Below are positions 1-7,398 of a stretch of DNA of 10,745 bases, one piece after another. A program made the translations under genes and the position numbers. The stretch lies in contig DBCG01000139.1 in the NCBI GenBank assembly GCA_002292945.1, positions 23,720-34,464 of the forward strand, given 5' to 3'. Below the pieces are notes generated by a model. That model had not been told where the DNA came from. It did no database searches and was given only the letters and a program-made list of their open reading frames with translations. Numbering within the stretch: position 1 is the stretch's first letter; each line of letters begins with the position of its first letter. This stretch comes from Proteobacteria bacterium UBA964 (lineage in GTDB: Bacteria; Pseudomonadota; Gammaproteobacteria; Steroidobacterales; Steroidobacteraceae).

Positions 1-164
1 GGCTTGGCCGTTGCGCTCTTGGCGGGGGCGGCCTTCGTCAGGGCGGGTTTGGCCGGCGCAGGCTTCGCTGCGGCCTTCGCCGTCGGTTTGGCTGCCGGTT
101 TGACGGACGCCTTCGCTGGGGATTTCGACGCAGTCTTCTTCGCAGGGGGTTTTTTCGCCGGCAT
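1..164 (-). CDS. Lys/Ala/Pro-rich basic protein, N-terminus only (partial)
   Basis: The start of a minus-strand gene that continues beyond the left edge; 54 complete codons are visible. The peptide begins MPAKKPPAKKTASKSPAK and continues as repeated PAK, AAK and KP units, with no aromatic or acidic residue in the visible part. The ATG is supported by AGGAG (complement of 174-178) nine bases upstream. Such low-complexity basic tails occur in histone H1-like DNA-binding proteins of bacteria (AlgP/HctB type) and as N-terminal extensions of DksA/TraR zinc-finger proteins in some GC-rich gammaproteobacteria. The diagnostic C-terminal part is outside the window, so no choice is possible. A role in binding nucleic acid or RNA polymerase is only an inference from composition. 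It lies downstream of queF on the same strand but has its own promoter-like sequence. Confidence 0.75.
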   Translation of the reverse strand, partial: MPAKKPPAKKTASKSPAKASVKPAAKPTAKAAAKPAPAKPALTKAAPAKSATAK

Positions 165-214
165 GGATGCTTGCTCCTGCACAGGGTTTCAGGCGCCCTC
201 TAAAGGGGGGCGGG

Positions 215-242
215 AGTATAGCCGGAAAATCCCGGCTGTCGC
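215..242 (-). promoter_or_regulatory. Putative sigma-70-type promoter for the Lys/Ala-rich gene
   Basis: Read on the minus strand, GCGACA (242-237; 4 of 6 matches to TTGACA) is followed after 16 bases by TATACT (220-215; 5 of 6 matches to TATAAT). Transcription would start near 208, giving a leader of about 44 nt that contains the AGGAG ribosome site. This is motif matching by eye only. The spacer holds an inverted repeat that is listed separately. Confidence 0.45.
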
Positions 243-249
243 ACGCGAC
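220..249. repeat. Two adjacent inverted repeats in the queF-downstream gap
   Basis: AGCCGG (220-225) and CCGGCT (232-237) form a 6-bp stem around a 6-base loop. It is directly abutted by GTCGC-AC-GCGAC (238-249), a second near-palindrome. The first dyad fills the spacer between the proposed -35 and -10 boxes of the Lys/Ala-rich gene, touching one base of each. It could be an operator, or part of a queF transcription end. No T-run follows the dyad on the minus strand, so a classical intrinsic terminator is not supported. Confidence 0.4.
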
Positions 250-274
250 GAAAAGGGGCGCTGAAGCGTCTTTG

Positions 275-664
275 TCAGGGTAGGTTGACGGTCGGCGCCG
301 GCGTCCAGTCCGGCTGTCTCCGGGTGGCCACGATCGTCGTGTAGATGCCGCCACGCACATTGAAAACCGCGGTAAGGCGCAAGTATCGAGGGCGGGTGGC
401 TGCCGCCAACGCGTCGGCGATCTCGTTGGTGACCGCCTCGTGGAAGGCCCCGTGGTCGCGGAAGGACCAGATGTAGTTCTTCAGGGACTTGAGTTCGACG
501 CAGGCGAGATCGGGCACGTACTCGAGTTCGAGCGTCGCGAAGTCCGGTTGCCCGGTCTTCGGGCAGAGGCAGGTGAACTCCGGCATCGTCATGCGGATGG
601 TGTAGTCCGCTTCCGGCCGGGGGTTGGGGAAGGTGTCGAGGCTGCGGGTGGGCTGTGAGGTCAT
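275..664 (-). CDS. queF: NADPH-dependent 7-cyano-7-deazaguanine (preQ0) reductase QueF
   Basis: QueF reduces the nitrile of preQ0 to the aminomethyl group of preQ1, using two NADPH, in cytosolic synthesis of the tRNA nucleoside queuosine. The 129-residue product is the short, single-domain (YkvM-like) form. The signature FTCLCPKTGQPDF lies at residues 30-42, with the nucleophile Cys34 (which forms a thioimide with preQ0) and Asp41. The QueF motif ELKSLKNYIWSFRDHG (57-72) is followed by substrate-binding His75-Glu76. These fit Cys55, Asp62, His96 and Glu97 of the B. subtilis enzyme with a constant offset of 21. The ATG at 664-662 is chosen because the residues before the TFPNP block match the usual family length; there is no Shine-Dalgarno sequence. 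It is divergent from smc across only 24 bases, and no room exists for a preQ1 riboswitch leader. Confidence 0.96.
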   Translation of the reverse strand: MTSQPTRSLDTFPNPRPEADYTIRMTMPEFTCLCPKTGQPDFATLELEYVPDLACVELKSLKNYIWSFRDHGAFHEAVTNEIADALAAATRPRYLRLTAVFNVRGGIYTTIVATRRQPDWTPAPTVNLP

Positions 665-681
665 GGCGATTAATTTACACT
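653..681 (+). promoter_or_regulatory. Putative smc promoter
   Basis: TACACT (676-681; 4 of 6 matches to TATAAT) stands 7 bases before the smc ATG. The hexamer 17 bases upstream, CTGTGA (653-658), is a poor -35 inside the start of queF. The hexamer lies in a conspicuous AT-rich patch within GC-rich sequence. If used, transcription would start at or next to the smc ATG. Confidence 0.35.
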
Positions 682-702
682 ACACAGGATGCGTCTGACC
701 AA
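674..702 (-). promoter_or_regulatory. Putative queF promoter, overlapping smc start
   Basis: On the minus strand TTGGTC (702-697) and TGTAAA (679-674) are separated by 17 bases. The -35 has 3 of 6 and the -10 has 4 of 6 consensus matches. The -35 lies inside the first codons of smc and the -10 overlaps that of smc on the other strand. The predicted transcription start is within a few bases of the queF ATG at 664. Confidence 0.35.
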
Positions 703-3700
703 GATCAAGCTCGCCGGGTTCAAGTCCTTCGTCGACCCGACCACCGTCACCTTCCCCAGCAACCTCACCGGCGTCGTCGGCCCGAACGGCTGCGGCAAGT
801 CCAACGTCATCGACGCCGTGCGTTGGGTGATGGGCGAATTGTCCGCCAAGCACCTGCGCGGCGACTCCATGGCCGATGTCGTCTTCAACGGCTCGAGCGC
901 GCGCAAGCCGGTCGGCAAGGCGTCGGTCGAACTGGTGTTCGACAACTCTGACGGCAAGATCGGTGGCGCCTATGCGGCCTACGCCGAAGTGGCGCTGCGT
1001 CGCGAGGTCTCGCGCGATGGCTCGAGCGCCTATTTCATCAACGGCGCCCGCTGCCGTCGCAAGGACATCACCCAGCTGTTCCTCGGGACCGGTCTCGGCT
1101 CGCGCAGCTACGCGATCATCGAGCAGGGCATGATCTCCCGCCTCATCGAGGCCAAGGCCGATGACATGCGCGCCTTCATCGAAGAGGCGGCGGGCATCTC
1201 CCGTTACAAGGAACGACGCAAGGAGACCGAAAGCCGCATCGCCGACACGCGTGAGAATCTCGAGCGGCTGCAGGATCTGCGCGACGAGATCGACAAGCAG
1301 ATCCGGCACCTGCAGCGTCAGGCCGCCAGTGCGCGCCGCTACCAGGTGTTGAAGGAGCAGGAGCGCCGCCTCACCGCAGAGCTGCTCGCGTTGCGTCTGC
1401 GTGATCTCGACAGCGGAGCTCAGGTACAGGATTCGGCCATGCGCGAGTGCGAGCTTGCCATGCAGTCGGCGCTCGCCGATCTGCGCAGCGCCGAAGCGTC
1501 GATCGAGACCCAGCGTGCCTTCCATGCCGAGCAGTCCGATGCGGTCGGTCAGGTCCAAGGGCGTTTCTATGCGGTCGGTGCGGATATCTCCCGTACCGAA
1601 CAACAGATCCAGTTCGCGCGCGACACGCGCGAGCGCAAGCGCACCGATCTCGGTCAGTCGAAGGTGTCGCTGGAGTCGCTCGCCAATCAGGTCGCCCGCG
1701 ACGAACAGGAGCTGCAGGCGATCCGCGAGGAGCTCGCGCGGCTGGCCCCCGAGATCGAGGCCGCGCAGGCCGCGGAGCGCAGCGCCGCCGTCTCGCTGAC
1801 CGCCGCCGAGGGCAGCCAGGCCGAGTGGCAGCACCAGTGGGAAGGCTTCAACACCGATCTCGGCACCGCACAGCAGACGGTGCAGGTCGAACGCGCACGC
1901 ATCGAGCAGCTCGAGAACCAGCTGCATCGCTTGCGGACACAGCGTGACCGGTTGGCGGTGGAACGCGATGGGTTGCTCGCGCAGGAGTCGCAGGGTCAGT
2001 TGTTCGAGCTCGGTGAGCGCGAGTCCGCCGCGCGCTCGGCGGCCGACACGCTCGCGCAAGCACTGACCGCCGCGCTCGGTGACGTGCAGCGTCTGCGTGC
2101 CGAGCAGTTCGGGCTCGAGGAACAGATCGAGTCCGCGCGCGCCGAGCGCGAGCGCGCTCGCGCTGAAGCGATGTCGGTGGAGGCCCTGCAGCGTGCGGCG
2201 CTCGGTCGTGCCGATGCCGGTGCCACGGCGTGGTTGCGCGGCACCGGCTTGGCCGAGCGCCCCCGGCTCGCCGAGACGCTGGCGGTCGATGCCGGTTGGG
2301 AGCGCGCCGTCGAGACGGTGCTCGGGGAGTATCTCGAGGCGGTCTGCGTCGAGGGGCTCGACGCCTTGATCGATTCTTTGGGTGGGCTGGCGGGCACGCG
2401 GCTCGCCCTGCTCGAGGGTGGTGCCGTCGCCTCGCGCGGCAGCGGTGAGGGTGGCGTCGCGGCGCGTTTGTCGGCGCGCGTACGCGGCCCTGCGGCAGCC
2501 ATCGAAGTGCTCGACACGGTCCGTGTCGCCGACAGCCTCTCCGAGGCGCTTGCGGCGCGGCGCACCCTCGCGCCCGGCGAGTCCATCGTCACCCGCAGCG
2601 GCGAATGGCTGGGTCGCGGCTGGTTGCGCGTCGCACGCGGCGGCGATGCGCACGCCGGCGTCATCGAACGTGAATCTCGTCTCAAGGGGCTGCGCGCAAC
2701 GCTCTCGGCCGCTGAAGATCGCGTGCGCGGCCACGAGTCCGCGCTGGCGGCAGCGCGCACCGCGCTCGGCGTCGCCGAAGCCGGTCGTGATACCGCGCAA
2801 GGGCGCATCCAGCAGGCGCATCGCGCTCATGCCGATCTGCTCGGTCAACTCGAGGCGGGTCGCGCCCGTGCCCAGGAAGTGACATTGCGTCGCGAGCGTC
2901 TCGAAGAAGAGTCCAGCGATGTCGCGCGCGAAGTCGGCGTGGCCGAGGACACGCTTGCCCGTGCCCGGGCCGAACTCGAACGGGGCTTGTTGCGTTTGGC
3001 GGAGCTCGATGCCCGCCGTCCGGATCTCGAGGCCCATCGCGAGCGGGTCCGCGATGATGTCACCCGTACCCGCCAAGAGTCGCAGCTCGCGCAGCTTGCA
3101 GCGCGAGACCTGTTGGTGCGCGGCGAGGGCCGCCGTACTGCCGAATCCGCGGTGGCGGTCGGGTTGAGCCGCGCTGCCGAACAGCGGGAGACGCTCGGAG
3201 CGCGGGTCGCAGAGCTCGAGGGAGAGCTCGCGGGCGGTGATGCCCCCATCCTCGAACTCGAGGGTTTGCTCAGCGGATTCCTGTCGCGTCGACTCGAAGT
3301 GGAGGCGGACCTCACGCAGGCAAGGCGGACCCTTGAACAAGCCGACGCCGATCTGCGAGGTCTCGACGAACGGCGATTGAGCGCCGAAGGGCGCGTCGGT
3401 GAGACCCGCGAGGCGATGGAGCAGGCGAGGTTAGCCGCGCAGGAGACCCGGGTGCGCCGCGAGACGCTCGCCGAGCAGTTTGCGGCGACCCAGTTCGAGC
3501 TGCCCGAAGTGCTGCAGTCGCTCGACGCCGAGGCGGATTCCCTCTCATGGGAGACGCGCCTCACCGAGACGAGGACGGATATCGAGAAGCTCGGTCAAGT
3601 GAACCTCGCCGCCATCGACGAGCTCGCCCAGTCGACCGAGCGGAAGGAATATCTCGACCGGCAGTACACCGATCTCACTTCCGCGCTCGATACGCTCGAG

Positions 3701-4204
3701 GAGGCGATGGGCAAGATCGAGAAAGAGACCCGGTCACGCTTCCAGGACACCTTCGACCGCATCAACGCGGGTCTGCAGGAGCGTTTCCCGAGGCTGTTCG
3801 GCGGTGGCCACGCCTATCTCGAGCTCTCCGGTGACGATCCGCTGTCGGCTGGCGTCGCCGTCATGGCGCGTCCTCCCGGCAAACGCAACGCGACCATCTC
3901 GCAGCTCTCGGGCGGCGAGAAGGCGTTGACCGCCGTAGCGCTCGTCTTCGCGATCTTCGATCTCAATCCCGCACCGTTCTGCCTGCTCGACGAGGTCGAC
4001 GCGCCGCTCGATGAGAACAACGTCGGACGCTTCTGCGATGTCGTCCGTGAGATGGCGCAGCAGGTCCAATTCATCTTCATCACCCACAACAAAGCCACCA
4101 TGGAACTCGCCTCGCAGCTGCTCGGTGTGACCATGACCGAGCCAGGCGTGTCGCGCCTCGTGGCGGTGGATGTCGACGAAGCCGTGCGGCTGGCGGCGAG
4201 CTGA
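689..4204 (+). CDS. smc: Chromosome segregation ATPase Smc (condensin subunit)
   Basis: Smc is the core of the bacterial Smc-ScpAB condensin, a nucleoid-associated ATP-driven loop extruder that organises and separates sister chromosomes. The 1171-residue length is normal for the family. The N-terminal head has Walker A GPNGCGKS (31-38) and the conserved Q-loop region around GTGLGSRSYAIIEQG. Next comes a long heptad-like, Glu/Arg/Ala-rich coiled coil, then a glycine-rich hinge at about 514-660, the returning coiled coil, and the C-terminal head. The C-terminal head carries the ABC signature LSGGEKA (1073-1079) and Walker B CLLDEVD (1098-1104, Glu1102 catalytic). All ATPase motifs are intact. 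The ATG at 689 gives the standard N-terminus MRLTKIKLAGFKSF. It is the first gene of a unit with zipA (4-base gap) and ligA. Its partner scpA begins about 6.3 kb downstream. Confidence 0.98.
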   Translation: MRLTKIKLAGFKSFVDPTTVTFPSNLTGVVGPNGCGKSNVIDAVRWVMGELSAKHLRGDSMADVVFNGSSARKPVGKASVELVFDNSDGKIGGAYAAYAEVALRREVSRDGSSAYFINGARCRRKDITQLFLGTGLGSRSYAIIEQGMISRLIEAKADDMRAFIEEAAGISRYKERRKETESRIADTRENLERLQDLRDEIDKQIRHLQRQAASARRYQVLKEQERRLTAELLALRLRDLDSGAQVQDSAMRECELAMQSALADLRSAEASIETQRAFHAEQSDAVGQVQGRFYAVGADISRTEQQIQFARDTRERKRTDLGQSKVSLESLANQVARDEQELQAIREELARLAPEIEAAQAAERSAAVSLTAAEGSQAEWQHQWEGFNTDLGTAQQTVQVERARIEQLENQLHRLRTQRDRLAVERDGLLAQESQGQLFELGERESAARSAADTLAQALTAALGDVQRLRAEQFGLEEQIESARAERERARAEAMSVEALQRAALGRADAGATAWLRGTGLAERPRLAETLAVDAGWERAVETVLGEYLEAVCVEGLDALIDSLGGLAGTRLALLEGGAVASRGSGEGGVAARLSARVRGPAAAIEVLDTVRVADSLSEALAARRTLAPGESIVTRSGEWLGRGWLRVARGGDAHAGVIERESRLKGLRATLSAAEDRVRGHESALAAARTALGVAEAGRDTAQGRIQQAHRAHADLLGQLEAGRARAQEVTLRRERLEEESSDVAREVGVAEDTLARARAELERGLLRLAELDARRPDLEAHRERVRDDVTRTRQESQLAQLAARDLLVRGEGRRTAESAVAVGLSRAAEQRETLGARVAELEGELAGGDAPILELEGLLSGFLSRRLEVEADLTQARRTLEQADADLRGLDERRLSAEGRVGETREAMEQARLAAQETRVRRETLAEQFAATQFELPEVLQSLDAEADSLSWETRLTETRTDIEKLGQVNLAAIDELAQSTERKEYLDRQYTDLTSALDTLEEAMGKIEKETRSRFQDTFDRINAGLQERFPRLFGGGHAYLELSGDDPLSAGVAVMARPPGKRNATISQLSGGEKALTAVALVFAIFDLNPAPFCLLDEVDAPLDENNVGRFCDVVREMAQQVQFIFITHNKATMELASQLLGVTMTEPGVSRLVAVDVDEAVRLAAS

Positions 4205-4208
4205 AGCC

Positions 4209-5285
4209 ATGGAACAGGTTTGGGAGACCATCACGGGTGATCTGCGGCTGGCGCTGCTAGCCCTCGGTGCGCTCTTCCTGTCGGTGCTGCTGGCTTGGGA
4301 GTTCGTACAAAGGCGCCGTGCGCGCCGGGCCGAGGAGACCCATGTCGCCGGCGCCTACGGGCAACCTCGTCATGGCTCGGGTCCATCGCGCGATCCTCTG
4401 CTCGAAGGGCGGACCTCGGGTGACGCCATCGACAGCGGCGATGCCTCGGCAGCGCCGTGGTCCAACGACGGCTTCGTGGATGGCGTCGGGCCGGTCCGTG
4501 AGATCCATGTCGGCAGCCAGGAACCTTCGGCGCCGGAGGGCGCGGATGGTCGTCGCGAGCCGACCTTCAGCCTGCCTCCGATCGCGGTGCGGGATCGTCT
4601 GGCGGAGCCGCGAGTGGTCGATCTCGAGTCAGCGGTCGGTCCGCCGGCGGACGGTGCAGGGTTGTTGGTGGTCGACTCCGTGACCCTCAGCGACGAGCCT
4701 TCGCGCGCCCAGTCGCCGCTCGCGCCTGCGTCCCCCGAGATCTCCGAGGCGGCCGCAGCGTGGGTGGAACCTGTCGCCGCGGCAACGGTGGTCGCAGCGC
4801 CGCCGCCGTCACCCGAGCCGCCGTCGTTCGCGCCACCGTCTCCGATGCCGACGCCGCAAACCGCCTCGCAGGACGAGCCGGAGCGGCGCCTCGTCGCGCT
4901 GCGCGTGGTGGCGCGCAACGGCGAGCGATTCACCGGGACCAGCGTTCGCCAAGCCCTGCAGGGTGAGGGTTTCGTGCACGGCGACATGGCGATCTTCCAC
5001 CGTACGGCCGGCGACGGTCGCACGCTGCTGAGTGCAGCAAGTCTCACGAGACCGGGAAGTTTCGATCTCGCGTCCATGGACGCCGCGTCCTACCGCGGAC
5101 TGAACCTGTTCGCGGTGTTGCCCGGACCGCTGCCCGGTCGGGACACCGTCGACAAGCTGCTGCTGTCCGGCCACACCATCGCGCAACGACTGCGTGGCGA
5201 TCTGCTCGACTCGCTAGGTGAGCCCCTCACCGAGTCGCGGCTCGCCGAGATGCGACGAGAGGCGGCGGCAGCCGATCCGGGCTGA
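4209..5285 (+). CDS. zipA: Cell division protein ZipA
   Basis: ZipA is an inner-membrane protein that anchors and bundles FtsZ at the division ring. The 358-residue product has the expected order. A short N-terminus is followed by one transmembrane segment at about 12-33 (LRLALLALGALFLSVLLAW) and a basic RRRARR stretch facing the cytosol. A Pro/Ala/Ser-rich unstructured linker follows (about 38-224, with PPPSPEPP-like runs). The C-terminal FtsZ-binding domain spans about 225-350, with the family blocks GDMAIFHR, SLTRPGSFDL and NLFAVLPGPLPGRD. ATG 4209 is preferred, 4 bases after the smc stop, because ZipA proteins have only a few residues before the membrane segment. An in-frame ATG at 4170 would add 13 charged residues and overlap smc. 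Translational coupling to smc is likely. ZipA is restricted to Gammaproteobacteria, which dates the lineage call. Confidence 0.95.
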   Translation: MEQVWETITGDLRLALLALGALFLSVLLAWEFVQRRRARRAEETHVAGAYGQPRHGSGPSRDPLLEGRTSGDAIDSGDASAAPWSNDGFVDGVGPVREIHVGSQEPSAPEGADGRREPTFSLPPIAVRDRLAEPRVVDLESAVGPPADGAGLLVVDSVTLSDEPSRAQSPLAPASPEISEAAAAWVEPVAAATVVAAPPPSPEPPSFAPPSPMPTPQTASQDEPERRLVALRVVARNGERFTGTSVRQALQGEGFVHGDMAIFHRTAGDGRTLLSAASLTRPGSFDLASMDAASYRGLNLFAVLPGPLPGRDTVDKLLLSGHTIAQRLRGDLLDSLGEPLTESRLAEMRREAAAADPG

Positions 5286-5289
5286 CCGA

Positions 5290-7335
5290 GTGGTGCCCTC
5301 GCGCACCGCCGATGATATTTCCGCGCGCCGCGCCGCCGAGCTGCGTGCCGCGCTCGAGCACCACAACTACCGCTATTTCGTCCTCGACGATCCGCAGGTG
5401 CCGGATGCGGAGTACGACCGGTTGCTGCGTGAACTGCGCGACCTCGAGAGCGCGCACCCGTCATTGGTCACGGCCGACTCGCCGACCCAGCGCGTCGGTG
5501 GCGCAGCGGCCGACGAGTTCGCCGAGGCACGCCACCGGCAGCCGATGCTATCGCTCGACAACGCCTTCAGCGAAGAGGATGTGACGGCCTTCGATCGCCG
5601 AGTACGCGAGCGGCTGGGCACCGACGCCGCGATCGATTACTCGGCTGAACCGAAGCTGGACGGTCTTGCGATCTCGGTGATCTGGGAGCATGGCGTCTTC
5701 ACGCGGGCGGCCACGCGCGGTGATGGGGTCACCGGCGAGGATGTGACCGCCAATGTGCGCACCATACCCTCCTTGCCGCTGCGGCTGCGCGGCGCAGCAC
5801 CGGCGTTGCTCGAGGCGCGTGGCGAGGTGTTCATGCCGGTCGCCGGCTTCGAACGCCTGAACCGCGAGGCTGCTGCGCGCGGCGACAAGGTGTTCGTCAA
5901 TCCGCGCAACGCGGCGGCGGGCAGCCTGCGGCAGCTCGATCCCAAGGTCACCGCGTCCCGGCCTTTGGATATCTATTTCTACGCGCTGGGTGCGCTCGAG
6001 GGGGCGCCGCTGCCCCAGCGTCATTCAGAGGTCCTCGAGATGCTGCGCGGTCTTGGCTTGCGCGTCTCGCCCGAGACCCGGCGGGTGCAGGGGGTCGCCG
6101 GTTGTCTCGCGTACTACGCAGCGCTCGGTGCGCGTCGGGCGGGTTTGCCCCACCAGATCGACGGGGTCGTCTACAAGGTCGACGATCTGGCGGCGCAACG
6201 GGCGCTCGGCTTCGTCTCGCGTGCGCCGCGTTGGGCGGTCGCCCACAAATTCCCCGCCGACGAGGCGCTTACCGTGGTGCGCGAGGTCGGATTCCAGGTC
6301 GGACGCACCGGTGCGCTCACGCCGGTGGCGCGTCTCGAACCGGTGTTCGTCGGCGGCGTGACCGTCAGCAATGCGACCCTGCACAACATCGACGAGATCG
6401 AGCGCAAGGGATTGCGCATCGGCGATACGGTCGTGGTACGGCGCGCAGGCGACGTGATCCCCGAAGTGGCGAGGGTGCTGCTCGATCGCCGGCCCGCCGA
6501 CGCGCGCGAAGTGCGTTTGCCCAGCGACTGTCCGGTCTGCGGCTCGCCCGTGGAGCGTGATCCCGAAGCCGCAGTGGCCCGTTGTACCGGCGGCTATCGT
6601 TGCAGCGCGCAACGCAAGGAGCGGTTGCGCCACTTCGCCGCGCGCCGCGCCCTCGATGTCGAGGGTCTCGGCGAGAGGTTGGTGGAGCAGTTGGTGGACG
6701 CCGATCTCGTGCAGACGCCGGCTGATCTCTTCCAGCTCGACCGAGCGACGCTCGCCGGACTCGATCGCATGGGGGAGAAGTCGGCGGACAACCTGTTGGC
6801 TGCGCTCGCCAAGGCGCGTGAGACCACGCTGCCCCGGTTCTTGTTCGCGCTCGGTATCCGCGAGGTGGGAGAGGCGACCGCGGTCGCGCTTGCAGCGCAC
6901 TTCGGCGACCTCGCTGCCTTGATGGAGGCTGATCTCGGCGCGGTGCAGCAGGTACCGGATGTGGGGCCGGTGGTGGCTGCGAGAGTGGTGGAGTATTTCG
7001 CGGATCCCGCCCATCGCGACATGATCATGCGGCTGCGCGAGGCGGGGGTCCGTTGGCCTGCGTCTGCGCCCGCAGTGGCAGAGTCGCCGCCGCCGCTCGC
7101 CGGCCTCACCTGGGTGCTGACCGGCTCTCTTGCGTCGATGGATCGCGGCGCTGCTGAGGACGCGCTGAGAGCGCTCGGGGCGCGCGTCTCGGGCAGTGTC
7201 TCGAAGAAGACGGACTTCGTCGTCGCCGGCAGCGACGCGGGATCGAAACTGCGCAAGGCCGAGGAGCTCGGGGTGCGGGTGCTCGATGAACCGACGTTGC
7301 TCAGGACACTGGAAACGAAACGGCCGCCGGATTGA
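5290..7335 (+). CDS. ligA: NAD+-dependent DNA ligase LigA
   Basis: LigA seals nicks during replication and repair, using NAD+ as adenylate donor. The product is about 681 residues (E. coli 671). Domain Ia has HHNYRYFVLDDPQVPDAEYD, followed by LSLDNAF. The nucleotidyltransferase motif is KLDG with the AMP-accepting Lys122, then TRGDGVTGEDVT, HQIDGVVYKVDD and AHKFPA (Lys320). An OB fold follows. The zinc site is Cys414, Cys417, Cys432 and Cys438, with the same spacing as E. coli 408/411/426/432. Helix-hairpin-helix repeats lie around 522, and a C-terminal BRCT domain at about 601-681 begins near GLTWVLTGS. The start is uncertain. Tandem GTG codons at 5290 and 5293, just after the zipA stop, give the usual N-terminal length. 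A GTG at 5218 would overlap zipA by 68 bases. No strong ribosome site is visible, so coupling to zipA is likely. The stop codon lies in a terminator loop. Confidence 0.97.
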   Translation: MVPSRTADDISARRAAELRAALEHHNYRYFVLDDPQVPDAEYDRLLRELRDLESAHPSLVTADSPTQRVGGAAADEFAEARHRQPMLSLDNAFSEEDVTAFDRRVRERLGTDAAIDYSAEPKLDGLAISVIWEHGVFTRAATRGDGVTGEDVTANVRTIPSLPLRLRGAAPALLEARGEVFMPVAGFERLNREAAARGDKVFVNPRNAAAGSLRQLDPKVTASRPLDIYFYALGALEGAPLPQRHSEVLEMLRGLGLRVSPETRRVQGVAGCLAYYAALGARRAGLPHQIDGVVYKVDDLAAQRALGFVSRAPRWAVAHKFPADEALTVVREVGFQVGRTGALTPVARLEPVFVGGVTVSNATLHNIDEIERKGLRIGDTVVVRRAGDVIPEVARVLLDRRPADAREVRLPSDCPVCGSPVERDPEAAVARCTGGYRCSAQRKERLRHFAARRALDVEGLGERLVEQLVDADLVQTPADLFQLDRATLAGLDRMGEKSADNLLAALAKARETTLPRFLFALGIREVGEATAVALAAHFGDLAALMEADLGAVQQVPDVGPVVAARVVEYFADPAHRDMIMRLREAGVRWPASAPAVAESPPPLAGLTWVLTGSLASMDRGAAEDALRALGARVSGSVSKKTDFVVAGSDAGSKLRKAEELGVRVLDEPTLLRTLETKRPPD

Positions 7336-7348
7336 GTCCGGCGGCCGT
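7320..7348. terminator. Bidirectional intrinsic terminator between ligA and the PPIase gene
   Basis: A perfect 12-bp stem (7320-7331 with 7337-7348, CGGCCGCCGGA core) closes a 5-base loop TTGAG. The ligA stop TGA (7333-7335) is in the loop and first stem base region, so the last ligA codons form the left arm. On the plus strand it is followed by TCTGTGTGTGCTT, only moderately T-rich. On the minus strand it is followed by TTTCGTTT, a better U-tract, so it probably ends the convergent PPIase transcript at least as well. Confidence 0.8.
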
Positions 7349-7398
7349 CTGTGTGTGCTTACCTGGCGAGCGCGCGTCGGCGCTCGACCGCGCGAGGC

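Noticed and set aside
4..264. Small plus-strand Ala/Gly/Phe-rich frame at the left edge
   Set aside because: It looks like a hydrophobic membrane peptide but is the complement of the Lys/Ala/Pro-rich gene, where AAG/GCG codons read as CTT/CGC. The minus-strand gene has a proper AGGAG ribosome site.
665..688. preQ1 riboswitch ahead of queF
   Set aside because: Only 24 bases separate queF from smc, too few for the aptamer, and no such fold is visible.
680..3340. Very long open frame (886 codons) on the minus strand opposite smc
   Set aside because: It mirrors the GC-rich codon pattern of smc and has no recognisable domain, ribosome site or promoter. smc has full-length family motifs on the plus strand, so this is an antisense shadow.
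4170..4208. Longer zipA start at ATG 4170
   Set aside because: It would add 13 charged residues before the membrane segment and overlap smc. ZipA proteins begin just before the transmembrane helix, as with ATG 4209.
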